A stretch of 64,000 nt of DNA from Uloborus plumipes (taxonomy: Eukaryota; Arthropoda; Arachnida; Araneae; Uloboridae): the NCBI GenBank assembly GCA_038373865.1, contig JAXGGA010002927.1, positions 48,047-112,046 on the forward strand, in the 5' to 3' direction. Of the stretch, positions 30,156 through 42,103 are shown in pieces; position 1 is the stretch's first letter; each line of letters starts with the position of its first letter. Both the position numbers and the translations under genes were made by a program. The notes under the pieces are model-generated. The model had not been told where the DNA came from and made no database searches. It saw nothing but the letters and a program-made list of their open reading frames with translations.

Positions 30156-32275
30156 CAGGGGCGGCCCTAGAGGCGGACATTCCGGACCCCTGTCCGGGGC
30201 GGAAAATCTTAGGGGCGGCGTTTTGGTTCGAGTATCTAAAATAAATTTTTGTTTAAGAAAAGAAAATGTATAAAACTATTTAACAAAAATCATTCTTTTT
30301 GTAACTTGGAATCTTGAAGAAAAGTATGAATGTAGGGATATTTAAGTGTGTCATTTAAATGTATCCACTTCAACACAACACAGCATTTTTGGCTATTGCA
30401 GCATTGCTTATTAAAATAAACAAATCTTCAGAAACTATAATATCAACGGAGACATAAGAAAATAAAACTAACTATACATTGGACAGTTTTTTTAAGCATG
30501 TAAAGATTTTGAAATTGTTGGTAGGAGACATTGGAGCCCCCGAGCATAGTTTTTTGGGAGGAGAAAAATTCTCAACTCACCAAATGAAGCGATAATTTCT
30601 ACCAAATTAGTGAAAATTTTTGCCGAATAAGAAATGTTTTTAGGAGGCTACAGTGTCCTCTCATCGGGGCTCACGTGATAAAAAATTTGGAAATTATATT
30701 GACTGATGGGAATCACGGCATATAAATGCGCTTGGTCTAGCGCAGAGGTCGTCAGCCTGTAGGTTCTGGGAACCCCTTAGTGTTTCCCAGGTCAAAATAA
30801 TCCACAGAAAATGAGAAAAAAAAATTTTTTTTTTTGAAGTTTCTTTTTAAAGTTTCTGAACAATTTTAGAAGACAGAAAAAAAATCTGCATTTTATTTTC
30901 AATATAATCCGCAGAAAATCCACAAAATGTTTTTTTTCCTCTTAGTTTTCTCTGAATTTTCTGCAAGTTTTTTTGAAGCTTGTTCCAAATATGGGTCAAT
31001 TTGCTGCAGATTTTTAAAAGCTTTTCAGCACTTTATTTTTTGCTGGGTTCTAAATTGGGGGAAAATTCTAAAAGGGCTCAGCTAGTGCTCAGTATTTGCT
31101 TAATTATAGTGTCAAACATTAATTAAAATTTCAGTTTTTATGAAAGGTCAAATATTTCTTAATATTACCAAATCATTTTTTAAAATATCCTTCTACTCAG
31201 AAAGAAAAATTATCTTGAATAGAAACTACTTTTTGCAACTGACACCTCTGAACTTTTGATAATTGAAAGAGAACGACAAATTGATGTAACTATACTGACA
31301 AGAGCGGCTGGAAAGTGCCTAACTTACAGTTTTTCTATAGTCTTTGAAAATAAATGTCTTTAAAACTCCTTAAAAAGTGCTACAACTTTATTTCTTATTA
31401 AGTGCATGAAATGAGCCATTAGTTTTCCTCCCGGGATGTTATTCACCCGAGGATGTTACTCTCCGGGTTGTTACTCTCCTGATTTCTAAGTCTTTACACC
31501 ATTTTTTTTCAAATCATTTAATACATTTTTTTCCCGATTACTCATGTTACATTTAGTACAGTGTTGTGTTAGTCGGTGGGTTGGAGAGACGATCAAACAA
31601 TAATTATATACCGAAAGCCGATGTGAGCAAGAGACGATGTGTTTTCTTTTCATCTCCCAAGCTCTTTTCTCTGCCGATTAATGTCAACGACTTGCAGAAT
31701 CACAAGCAAGAGCAATTTCTATTTTGATTGATAATTTGCAAAAGAAGGTAAAATTTTTAAAAAGTTTTTGTTTGCATATTTTTCTCCTGATATTTTTGTA
31801 GTCTTGATTACTCCTCATAAGGCCTCAAAATACAGAAATTTAGATCTCCTTTTCAATTTTTTTCTCTAAACCTCCGAATCCCCTAAAGTTACACGTATTT
31901 TATACTCCATTTAAAGTGGTCATTGCATCATTCTCTTCATGCCCATCCATCTTTAAAGTCTATGAAGGAACATACACACATACACAAAAGAAAAAGAGAA
32001 AAGTCAGCAGGAGCATTAAAAAAAAGAGAGTAAAAGAAACATGAGGTTCCTTATCATAAGTTTTACGGACTACAAAAGGGGTCCCATATTTAAAACAGCG
32101 TAGGGTCAAATCCTACTATGAATATAGGAGTTTACTTTGTCACGCTGTTTTAATTCACAACATTTATTTATTGGCTCGTATTTATCAGCAGTTTTTTCTT
32201 TTCAAACTTTAATCAGGAAGAGGGGCGGCATTTTGAATTTTTGTCCAGGGCGGCAAAAGTGCTAGGGCCGCCCCT
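30156..32275. mobile_element. CAGGGGCGGCCC element, 8-bp TSD
   Basis: The ends CAGGGGCGGCCCTAG and CTAGGGCCGCCCCT(G) are complementary over 14-15 bp. GCCTCTGG is repeated at 30,148-30,155 and 32,276-32,283. Just inside both ends lies GGGGCGGC(G/A)TTTTG, also found inside the CAGTGGCGTAGC family at 48.8 and 57.4 kb. Inside, several diverged 'CCACAGAAAAT / CCGCAGAAAAT' phrases occur near 30,800-30,960. It has no coding sequence and is a non-autonomous, hAT-type 2.1-kb element. Confidence 0.7.
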
Positions 32276-32289
32276 GCCTCTGGTTCGGC

Positions 32290-32759
32290 TTGCAGAGCAC
32301 TCCTGCTCATAATTTAAAATTTTTAAGTTAGAATTGCAATAAAGCATTTGCCTAATGCAATAATATTTAGTGCAGGTCTTTTTAGGTCTCCCCTGAGCAG
32401 TTACATTGTGTTAGAGCATTAGATTTATTTCTTATTTTCGCTTTATAATTCAAATTTTCATCAAACGCTCTCCTTACGTTAAGCTGATTTGGTGTAGTAC
32501 ATTCGGGTACTTTTTCATAGCTTTAATGATAGTTGTTTTAAAAACGTTTAGCTCTTACATTTTAGTTTCATAAATAAGGTAAAATATAAAAATCAATCTG
32601 ATGTTTAGTTCATAACTGCAAAAAAGAAAAAAATAATTAGTATTTATGAAAATTAGCTAGCAAGAATAAAAAACTGATGTGTTTACTTTGTTAACTAATA
32701 GTACGATGTATTTATGGTAAACTCTTGAAATGCTTTAAACAAATTTGAAATAATAAGAA
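32290..32759. other. Non-coding stretch
   Basis: AT-rich, no gene or repeat recognised. Confidence 0.4.
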
Positions 32760-33009
32760 GGCACAAGTAGTAGATAAATGACAGTTCTGCGCCAAGAGGT
32801 GGCTCCTGGCTCAACCTCCCTGGCTCAGCCACATCCACCGCCTCCCACAGCCACCTCCGCCGCATCATGAATATCCGTTTTTGTATCATGAAGTTTTACA
32901 TTTCTCGTTAAGTTCAGCTTCAGAAAAATTACCTTTAGTCTTTTCGACTTGGAGAGTTTTTTTTTTTTTTTTCGCATTTATTTTTCAAAATTTTGCAATG
33001 TTATTAGTA

Positions 33010-34429
33010 CACTGCTCGACATTGAAAATGCAACACCAAGAAGGAGTGGTCAGAAATTCATGCAAATTTTACCGTAGACGCACGTCACTGAGTTATGCAA
33101 ATGATATGAAATGCGCAGCTCTCCGACGCTGGTGAAGTAAGATATAAGAGAATGAAGTTGAAAAGTGGGCTATGTTCATGTTGGTTTTTCTGCCAGACTA
33201 ATTATCGGAGAAATTTGGTTTTTGTCTCGAAGGATACGTGTGATAGGAGGAAATGCCACGCCGTCCTCAACGAAGACACTTCCAGCATATAGACAACTTT
33301 ACAAGGGGTGTGGTGATCGGACTGAGAAGGGGAGGTTGGTCCATACGTCAAATTGCAGCTGATACCCACATGGATGCAAGCACTGTGCATCGACTGTGTC
33401 GGAGATGGTTGGAAAGAGGAAATGTAGCCACATTGAGGGGTGCAGGTGCAGCCAGAGTGACGTCAGACCGCTTGGATCGACGGATTCACCGACAAGCTGT
33501 GGCGAACCCGCAAGTCACTTGTACGTCGATTCTGCAGCACGTGCAAGGTACCCTGGATGTTCCTGTGTCGACCAGAACCATTTCCCGTCGACTGGTTGCA
33601 CGTGGCCTGCAATCAAGGCGCCCGCTAAGAAGACTGCCATTGACCTCACAGCACAGACTCCAACGTTTGGAATGGTGCCAGACCAGAGCGACGTGGATGG
33701 CAGAATGGCAAACCGTAGTGTTCTCAGATGAATCCCGCTTCTGTTTGTCCAGCGATAGTCATCGCATACGTGTGTGGCGTCGACGTGGAGAAAGATCGAA
33801 TCCGGCAGTAACTGTGGAACGCCCCACAGCGCGACAACGTGGCATAATGGTTTGGGGCGCTATTGCATACAATTCCGTATCACCTCTAGTTCGTATTCGG
33901 GGCACTATGACGGCCCAACGATATGTAGATAATGTACTGCGGCCGGTGGCAATCCCCTACTTTCAGGGTCTGCCAAGTGCAATTTTTCAACAGGATAACG
34001 ACCAGCCTCACAGTGCTCGAATCAGCCAACATGCTCTACGAGGTGTACAGATGCTTTCCTGACCACCATACTCTCCTAACTTGTCACCAATTGAACATGT
34101 GTGGGACGTGATTGGACGCCGTTTGCAGAACCTGTCACTGCCTCGTTCAGAGGACGAACTGTGGCAAATGGTTGAAAAGGAATGGAGTGCCATCCCTCAG
34201 GACACCATCCGCAGGCTTATTGACTCCATGCCTAGACGTGTTTCTTCGTGCATCGCTGTCCGCGGTGGTCCTACTTCTTACTGAGCCGACGCCGTCCTCG
34301 CTCTAAATTTTGCTTATTTATTTTGAAATAAATATCACTTATTGTTCCATGCTGTCTCTGTCTTCTTACCAAGTTTCATCAATTTCTGACCACTCCTTCT
34401 TGGTGTTGCATTTTCAATGTCGAGCAGTG
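33010..34429 (+). mobile_element. Tc1-like transposon, 1.42 kb, identical inverted ends
   Basis: The terminal repeats are identical over 49 bp, starting CACTGCTCGACATTGAAAAT (33,010-33,058 and 34,381-34,429). TA duplications are at 33,008-33,009 and 34,430-34,431. It carries one transposase frame with one stop. Identical ends and a nearly intact frame make it the youngest-looking autonomous-type element in the window. Confidence 0.95.
33253..34284 (+). pseudogene. Tc1-like transposase, complete except one in-frame TGA
   Basis: The frame runs 343 codons, the usual Tc1 length, from ATG at 33,253 to TAA at 34,282-34,284. Residues 12-60 form a helix-turn-helix (F-T-R-G-V-V-I-G-L-R-R-G-G-W-S-I-R-Q-I). 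The second DNA-binding part lies at about 70-130. The catalytic core has V-V-F-S-D-E-S-R-F (Asp159), V-W-G-A-I (about 200), F-Q-Q-D-N-D (Asp248) and S-P-I-E-H-V-W-D (Glu281). All three catalytic acids are present, and I count 32 residues between the last two. Q-Q-D-N-D-Q-P-H differs from the usual D-N-A-R-P-H. The only break is codon 270, TGA (34,060-34,062), at the position of the conserved Trp of P-W-P-P. The TGA is followed by C. It would bind the inverted ends and cut and paste at TA; as it stands the product is truncated before the Glu. Confidence 0.92.
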
Positions 34430-36663
34430 TATATTTTTTTCATCTTAAGTTTTATGAAATTTGCTGAGTTGAATGTAACGTTTGAAATTTTCATACAACA
34501 TTTTACTGTGTTAGTTCTGGATAATATTTTCTTCTAAGTTTCATTTCATGAGTATAAGTTTTTTTCGTTTTCAATAAGATCTCGTTAAGTTCAGCTTCAG
34601 GTAAATTGCCTTTAGTCTTTTAGACTTGGAGAGTTATTATTTTTTTTTCGCATTTATTTTTCGAAATTTTGCAATGTTATTAGTATATTTTTTTTTTTTT
34701 TTCATCTTAAGTTTATGAAATTTCCTGAGTTGAAATTTTCATACAACATTTTATTATGTTATTTTAAGTTTTATTGTTTCGCCATTAATACTGGATAATA
34801 TTTTCTTCTAAGTTTCATATCATGAGTATAAGTTTTTCTATTTCAATAATATTTTCAGAGAAATATTTTGTATTAAGAAAATTTGTTTACATACGAAGAT
34901 TATTTTAGAAAAATAATATTCAATGTGTTAGAAATTTTTTTCTTTTTGAGGAAAAGTTTTAAGTGATGAAAATTTTTAAATGAAGAAAAATTAATTTTCA
35001 AAGAAATATTTGCGAGGAAAGTTTTGCTTACGAAAAAATTTAAGTTATATTGAAAAAAATTTATCTTTTTTTTTTTTTTTTCTTTTCTCTCTTGAATCCA
35101 TACTATGTGACTAGTGTTAATACTTAAATTTGCTTTTGACTTCAAAGTGTTTGTTTCTTTTCTCATAGTATAACATGATTTATATTAAACAAGTTTGCGA
35201 TAATTATTTGCACTCATTACGTTACTTACAACTCGTACTTCTATCTAAATTATTGTGAATGTAAATTTATCTTAGCTAATTCTTAACAAGTCTGGCAGTA
35301 ATTTATTGCATTCATCTAATTAATTACATCTTATGCTCCTATCTGAATTATTTTGAATGTGAATTTAACAACTTTCACACCTATCATGCATTACATTTTT
35401 TTTCCCAGCATGTTTACTTTTTACATGTTCGAAACATTTTTTATCACAAAGTATTCCTCAATGATATTTCATAAACACTAAACTTTTTTCAACATAAAAT
35501 CTTTCAAACATGTAAAAAGTAAACATTGTGAAAAAAAAATTGCAATGTATGATAGGTGTGAAAGTTGTTAAATTCACATTCAAAATAATTCAGATAGACG
35601 CACAAGATGTAATTAATTAGATGAATGCAATAAATTATTGCCAGACTTGTTAAGAATAAGCTAAGATAAATTCACATTCACAATAATTTAGATAGAAGTA
35701 CAAGTTGTAAGTAACGCAATGAGTGCAACTAATTATCGCAAACTTGTTTAATATAAATCATGTTATGCTATGAGAAAAGAAACAAAGACTTGGAAGTCGA
35801 AAGTAAATTTAAGTATTAGCACTAGTCACATAGTATGGATTCGAGAGAGAGAAAAAAAAAGAGAGAGAGAGACATTTTTTTTTTCAATCTAACTTAAATT
35901 TTTTCGTAAGCAAAACTTTCCTCGCAAATATTTTTTGAAAATTAATTTTTCTTCATTTAAAAATTTTCATCACTTAAAACTTTTCCGCAAAAAGAAAAAA
36001 ATTCTAACACATTGAATATTATTTTTCTAAAATAATGTTCGTATGTAAAAAAAAATTTCTTAATACAAAATATTCCTCTGAAAATCTTATTGAAATCGAA
36101 AAACTTATACTCATGAAATGAAACTTAGAAGAAAATATTATCCAATATTAATGGCGAAACGATAAAACTTAAACTACATAATAAAATGTTGTATGAAAAT
36201 TTCAAACGTTACATTCAACTTAGCAAATTTCATAAACTTAAGATGAAAAAAAAAATATCCTAATAACATTGCAAAATTTCGAAAAATAAATGCAAAAAAA
36301 AAATAACTCTCCAAGTCTAAAAGACTAAAGGCAATTTTCCTGAAGCTGAACTTAACGAGATCTTATTGAAAACGAAAAATTTTATACTCGTGAAATGAAG
36401 CTTGGAAGAAAATATTATTCAGAAACTAACATAGTAAAATGTTGTATGAAAATTTCAAACTTTACATTCAACTCAGCAAATTTCATAAACTTAAGATGAA
36501 AAAGAATATACTAATAACATTGCAAAATTTTGAAAAATAAATGCAAAAAAAAAAAATAAAAATAACTCTCCAAGTCTAAAGGCAAAGACTAAAGCAGTTT
36601 TTCTGAAGTTAAACTTAACGAGAAATGTAAAACTTCATGATACAAAAAACGGATATTCATGAT

Positions 36664-37101
36664 ATAAAAACTTAGAAAAAATAGTAAAGTATTATTGATA
36701 GAATGATCGAACTATTATTCCTCCGTTAAAGTTTTGTGTTTGGTTCATAAAATGATTCACTTGATTGGATTGTTACTTAGGAGTGATAAATAATTTACAC
36801 AACTCCATTGAAAAAGAGAAGTCTGACAATATTTGAAGTTTGGGCATTTCGTAGAAATAATGTAACTCGATAGAGAGGAATTCGCTTAATGGAGCAATTA
36901 ATTAAATTATTAAACTATGGGATGTTAGTATATTAGCTAAAAATTCAAAGTTGTGATAACTATGTCGAAAGTGATGTAGGAGTCGGGGGAAAATATAGAA
37001 TGCATTAAATGATGTAGATTATTCATAACTAATACTCGAAATCTGAAAATAATAGTTTGTCATTAATTTAGTTCTGATTAATTGTTCTTTATATGTGATT
37101 G
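36664..37101. other. Non-coding linker inside the 7.2-kb element
   Basis: AT-rich sequence between the foldback and the tandem duplication. Nothing recognised. Confidence 0.4.
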
Positions 37102-39400
37102 AAGTTGATTTCATCTTATCGATACCATGCAATTTTGCATGTAGATAGCTAGAGATGATTGGTGGTCTCAATCATGTGCTTGCTGCTGATAAGACGTCAT
37201 GTGATCTTTAGTTATCAGTATGAGGTCAGATTTGATCAAGATAAATCATTTGTAGCCTTGGGTTTGGTGGAAATGGTTGTTGAAATGTTTCGGAAGGACT
37301 CCTGTGATCTTCGTTGACTCCCGGCTTTTGATGCAAATTTCACGACATGTCGGTTTTTGGATTTGTGTTGATGTGCGAAATAAAGCATGAGTGAGATTAC
37401 ATCATTTGTAGTTGTAAATTGAAATACCAACTCATTTAGTGTAATCTCTTTTAATGCTTTTACTCCTCGCCATTCATTCATAGGACAGCGCTGTGATTCG
37501 CTCAACATAAAGGTAAGTTTCTTGTTTCATTTTAATAGTTTGTATATCTGTTTTTTTTTTTTTTTTTTTTTTTTGTGTGTAGCTGAGAAAATTCAAATTT
37601 TTGTAAGATCGTAAAGTTTTAGTTAAAGTTTTTTTTTCTTTTTGCAAAATGTTCAAGTCTTGAAAATTGTATGTTTCAATTTCAAAATGAGAGATGAGAT
37701 TCTTTGAAAACACGAAATTAAGATTAAAACTCATGCATTGGAAATGATTAAGTTTTGAGAAAATGAATAAGTGTAGAAAAAAAAAATGCGATGAAATATG
37801 TAGAAAGCTAGAAAATACCCTATAAATGTTAGAGTTGTTATAAGAATTTAATCCATTAGCAGGATAATTGCTTGCAAAAAATTCAGAGTGATGGTAAATC
37901 TAGGGAAAGGGAACTCCTAGGAAAAAAAGTTTTGAGATATAAAGTGTTTTACGAGTATCATTGTTTCGTATCTTTCTATATGTCTCCTTATAAGCATCTT
38001 TTGTAATGTTAATGTTTTTCTGTAGTCTTGATGTAAGGTTTTGTAATAAAGTCTATACATGTGATTCTACATTTGTTGTGCAATTTCGTTAGATTCATGC
38101 CTGCAAAATGCTTCGATGAAAATTGAATCATTGATCAAAAGCAGGAATGTGGAAAAATAAGGCGAGTTAAGATTCGCGGGGAAAAAGCAAGCGTATTTTT
38201 TTAAACTTTGCTTAAAAATTTGAACTTTTACTTTTGTTTTAACTTTTAATTTTCAACTTTGGTAGAAAAATTTTTGTTGATTTTTTTAATTTTGATACTT
38301 CACAAAATTTTTATTTTCTTTAATATTGACATTTCAAAAAAAATTTTATTTTCAATTTTTAATTATGACATTGCGAAAATTTGATTTAATTTTTTTAACT
38401 GGAAGACTTTTAACTTGATGCTTGAAAATTTATTTAACGATTGGTGTTATGCACTATTCGTAAAGTATGATTTCATCATATCGGTTCTGTGGGAATTATT
38501 GAATGTGTGATTACCGCTGATAATCATAGGCGTATATGAGTCTTAATCACATGTTTGATCTTGACAAAGGGTCACGTGGTCATTCGTTATCAGTAATGAT
38601 TCACTTATCTTTCTGATTACGATTACACGTCATTTGAGTGCATGACTTCAATGTGGTAGCTTGCATTTTGTGAATGGAGAAGGCACCTAACTAAAAATGT
38701 GAAAGTTTGCGAGACATCTTGCCTGAAAATCGAGATATTTACGGGTTGACATCGTGTCAAACTGGCGGAAAAGTTGCGAAAAAAAGCATGAGTGGGGTTA
38801 CGTTAATTCGAGTTGTAAAAATAAAAAAATAACTCAATGTGATTCCATTTATTGCTTGAGGATCTACAATGGGATTTGTTACCTGCGGAGTTGCATCATC
38901 GTGATTCACACACCAGAAGGTAAGTTTCTTGTTTCATTTCAATTGATTACATCATGCAAAATAATACGTATAGTTCAACTTTTTATCAAGTGTTGAGCGG
39001 CTTAAAGTGTTTTTATAAGTTTCATTGGGTGAAATGATAGTGAATGTAAAAAATTTGTGTGTTCGAACGTATAAACCAATGTTAACTTGAGTGTATCGAA
39101 TTGACTTTAAATTTTGACGTTGAAAATAAATTTCGATTTTTAATTTCAACATGGGGGAATTTTTAACTTTTGATTTTGACGTTGCAAGAAAAAAAAAAGT
39201 TTTTGATTTTTAATCTTGATATTGTAAAAAATTTTAATTTTCAACTTCGACATTGTGAAAAATTTGATTTTGATTTTTAATGTATTAACGACCGAGTTAT
39301 CTCTTATTGGCAGAGTATGATTATTTTTCACTTAATGGTTGAAATTTTTGACTTGTTGACTTGATGTTTGAAATTTTATTTAACAATTGAGTTTTAATGA
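37102..39400 (+). repeat. Tandem, diverged 1.4-kb duplication with conserved splice-donor-like sites
   Basis: Unit 1 (about 37,102-38,450) and unit 2 (about 38,465-39,400) align in order. TTTCATC(T/A)TATCG comes first, then a GATAA..CACGTGGTCAT/ATGTGATC block and AAAGCATGAGTG(A/G)G(A/G)TTAC. Next come 'AACTCA...TGTAATC / TGTGATTCC', then AG-GTAAGTTTCTTGTTTCATTT (donor at 37,512/37,513 and 38,919/38,920). A low-complexity array of ATTTTTAATTTTGACATTG-like units ends each copy. In unit 1 GAGATTACA (37,393-37,401) pairs with TGTAATCTC (37,440-37,448). No long open frame is shared, so these may be non-coding exons or simply transposon sequence. Confidence 0.5.
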
Positions 39401-39898
39401 ATGGATGCATGTGTGTTTGAATGATAGTGAAGGAGTTTGTATGAATGTTTGAGGTTTCACATGAAAGTCGCGGGGTGAGTATGATCGGATAAAAGTAGCA
39501 AAAATCAATGTGTGGTCTATTGACTGTGAGTGATTGATAGTCTTGTATGTAACGATTACTTGTATCAAAGTGTTCATTAATTTCAGAAATAAGAAGTCGT
39601 GTTGGTCGAGTTTGTTTTGGGATTGAAGGGGGGTCGAGATAATTAAGTCATAGTAGATTAGATGAAAAATTTTGAAGTGGCGAAAAAGTTTAAAAATTAA
39701 GTTGTAAAAGTGGAGACAGATTCAAAAAACAGTAAAATTCGTGAAAAAACATGCAAAGTCTAGAACTTTATAGAAATAATCAAATTCGGAAATGTGGGCT
39801 TAATTAAATTTGACTAACTACCAATTAAAATGGGATGCCAATTAAAAATAGTTATTCATTGCAGCGATCAGCAGCATAAAAATTAATTTTCACTGAAA
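39401..39898. other. Non-coding stretch inside the 7.2-kb element
   Basis: No gene or repeat recognised. Confidence 0.35.
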
Positions 39899-40156
39899 AA
39901 AGGTGGCTGTGGGAGGCGGTGGAGGTGGCTGAGCCAGGGAGGTTGAGCCAGGAGCCACCTCTTGGCGCAGAACTGTCATTTATCTACTACTGGCACACAC
40001 CTATGCAAATTTTATGTACAATTTGTCCATGTTTTACATTATATGTTTGTGAATTATTACTTAGACGTCTCATAATTGCTCTTTTTAAACATCGTAGGTA
40101 GAACGCTTAAATATTAGTTTCGAATTCTTCAATATATTTTTTAAGTTGTTGTACAC

Positions 40157-40785
40157 AAGGCCGGATTTAGACTTAACGGTTCCTTAAGCTATGTCAGGTA
40201 TGAGGTTAACCAAAAAAAAGAAGAAAGGCCTCTTTATTATGCCCCCCCCCCGCTATACATGTCTTTTTTTAACTGATACATAACCCCTTGTTTTGTATTT
40301 TTTGTTTTTTAATACCCCCTGCTGCCATTTTTTTGACCAACTTCAGAATGTCAAAGGTATCAGGAGAGTGATACAGAGACTACCCCGCCCCCAGTAAATG
40401 GGGGTACAGACTATTTGTAATTATAGGGGTTCCGGGGTCTTACCTAAGGGTGTTAGTGAACTCCAGTAATATTTTCTGAAAAACTTATCAAATTTTCTGA
40501 AACTATTAGGAAGCTTACCCCCCCCCCCCGCCTCTCCGCGCACATTAAAAAGATTTTTATCAAATATCAAGACTTTTCTTTGGGCTGGGGGAGGACTATA
40601 TTTCAGCATTTTTGTGCACAAAACAAAATGATTCTCCAAATGACGCTCCAAAATAATAAACGCCCCCCACCCAGTATTAAAATTAATAAAAAATTCCGTG
40701 TAACTCCTAGTGCTGATTTTCTGGATTGTGCGCCCCTTCTGACTGCGGGGGCGCTATGTAAGCCACTGCCCCCGACTTGTCAATA
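40157..40785. repeat. Fragments of G/C-run elements
   Basis: CAAGGCCGGATTTAGAC at 40,157 resembles the CAAGGCCGTAGC terminus at 20,977. C-runs lie at 40,242-40,250 and 40,519-40,528. AAGCCACTGCCCCCGACTTG ends near 40,780. The pattern is of one or more decayed hAT-like elements, but boundaries and duplications could not be fixed. No gene seen. Confidence 0.35.
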
Positions 40786-42100
40786 GTACCTTAAATAATT
40801 ATTATAACTTAATACATTAATCGAGTATTCGAGAATTTTAAATGTTTTCATCAATACTCTTGTCTAATATTATATTCTGTATAAAACTCCTATTAAAATT
40901 GTAATATTTCTTACTTTTTATAGAATTGTCTGATAATTTGTCAATTTTCATGGGATCATTATGACATTTACGAAAGTCATCATCAGTCTATTTCCTCTAA
41001 ATATTGTAACGTTAAACTATGTAATGGCACCTAGTAAATTGCCAGCAGCGGTAAAATATTTGCCCTGCTTTTAAAACTAATCTTTCGGATTTAAAGATGA
41101 TGATAAAGAAGTCAAAATTTAATAAGCTAATTATTTTATTTATTTCTAATGTATATTTTCTATTGCGTATTTAACTTTAGAATGTCTAAAAACTCATTAT
41201 ACTTATTTTTAGAACACGTTGTTTTGAATTTAATTGAGTCAGAGACATGAGTTTCAGTGTGTCCCCAAAAGTCCTTGATCTAATCATTTCGAGCATAAAA
41301 ATTAACCGATTAATGCCTGACATTTTTTTCCAAAGATAGTTTGTATACCAAAGATATTTTTTTACTAATTTTTTTTCTGCCTACGAAAAAATATTTAAAC
41401 ATACATTTTATAAAAAGAAATAAAATCAGCAATTAACATAAACTAGGAAGCTGGGAATAACTTTGAAAACTTAGCTCTTTTTCTTGAGATTGTGAACGAT
41501 GTAATTTTTTGATAAAGGTCATATTAAAACTGCTACAGAACACACTTTACAATGGTTGTGTGCTGCAATCTGTTAATAACGAATTGAAACAATACCAAGA
41601 TACTAATTGAACACTATTATTTGGTTGAAATGTTCATTTGGGGGAAATTCAGACGCTTTTTTGGACCGTCCCTAAAGAGAGGGACGCTAGGAATTAATGG
41701 GTTAATATTGAAGAAGCGTTTGGCTTTAAAAATATGAAATTATTCATTGAAAAATTAGTTTATTTGCAATTCATGTTACTCAGGTCAAATTATGCAATTA
41801 TCTGAAGATTTTCTTTTATCCAGAAAAAAAATCTATTTTCGTTTTATCTTTACTTTGATGTAAAAACCAGTTTGATAATATACATATACAGTACGGGTGG
41901 AAATGATAGGTCCACCAGTAGAAACGAAAGTTATGTTGGTAAAAAACGTTGTTTTGTGTACAAAATACTATTTTATAAACTACATTACTTGATGCAATGT
42001 AAAATAGCTCATAAATAATATACAAATAATAGGAATAATAAGGGATACTAAAATTGCATGAAATAGATGTTTCAAAAAGATAAGTCTACTGAACCAAGTA
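40786..42100. other. Non-coding stretch
   Basis: AT-rich with no recognised gene. GAGGGACGCTAGG at about 41,678 and CAGTACGGGTGGAAATG at 41,889 resemble element ends without partners. Confidence 0.35.
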
Positions 42101-42103
42101 TCA

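Larger units (their letters stand above)
32864..36663. mobile_element. Foldback with arms of tandem units, left arm split by Tc1
   Basis: ATCATGAATATCCGTTTT and its complement mark the ends. The arms are about 1.2 kb each once the Tc1 at 33,010 is removed, with the turn near 35,455. Each arm begins with two tandem units of about 290 bp. Unit markers on the plus strand are TCTCGTTAAGTTCAGCTTCAG, then GACTTGGAGAGTT, GCAATGTTATTAGTA, CATCTTAAG and TCATACAACATTTTA. In the left arm they start near 32,903 and 34,583; in the right arm the complements start near 36,360 and 36,632. The right arm shows the sequence of the Tc1 empty site. No coding sequence. Confidence 0.75.
32766..39991. mobile_element. 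Putative 7.2-kb element with about 100-bp inverted ends and 6-bp TSD
   Basis: The ends AGTAGTAGATAAATGACAG and complement pair over about 100 bp (32,766-32,863 with 39,899-39,991). They include the GC-rich block GGTGGCTGAGCCAGGGAGG. GGCACA lies immediately outside on both sides (32,760-32,765; 39,992-39,997). Inside are a foldback (32,864-36,663) and a tandem 1.4-kb duplication (37,102-39,400). No transposase is recognised. The inverted repeat and duplication coincide exactly, which supports a single element. A chance 6-bp match beside two separate copies of a short repeat is the alternative. Confidence 0.5.

Noticed and set aside
33396..33731. 111-codon plus-strand frame inside the 33,253 gene
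   Set aside because: Overlaps the transposase in another frame and shows no domain; the transposase frame explains the sequence.
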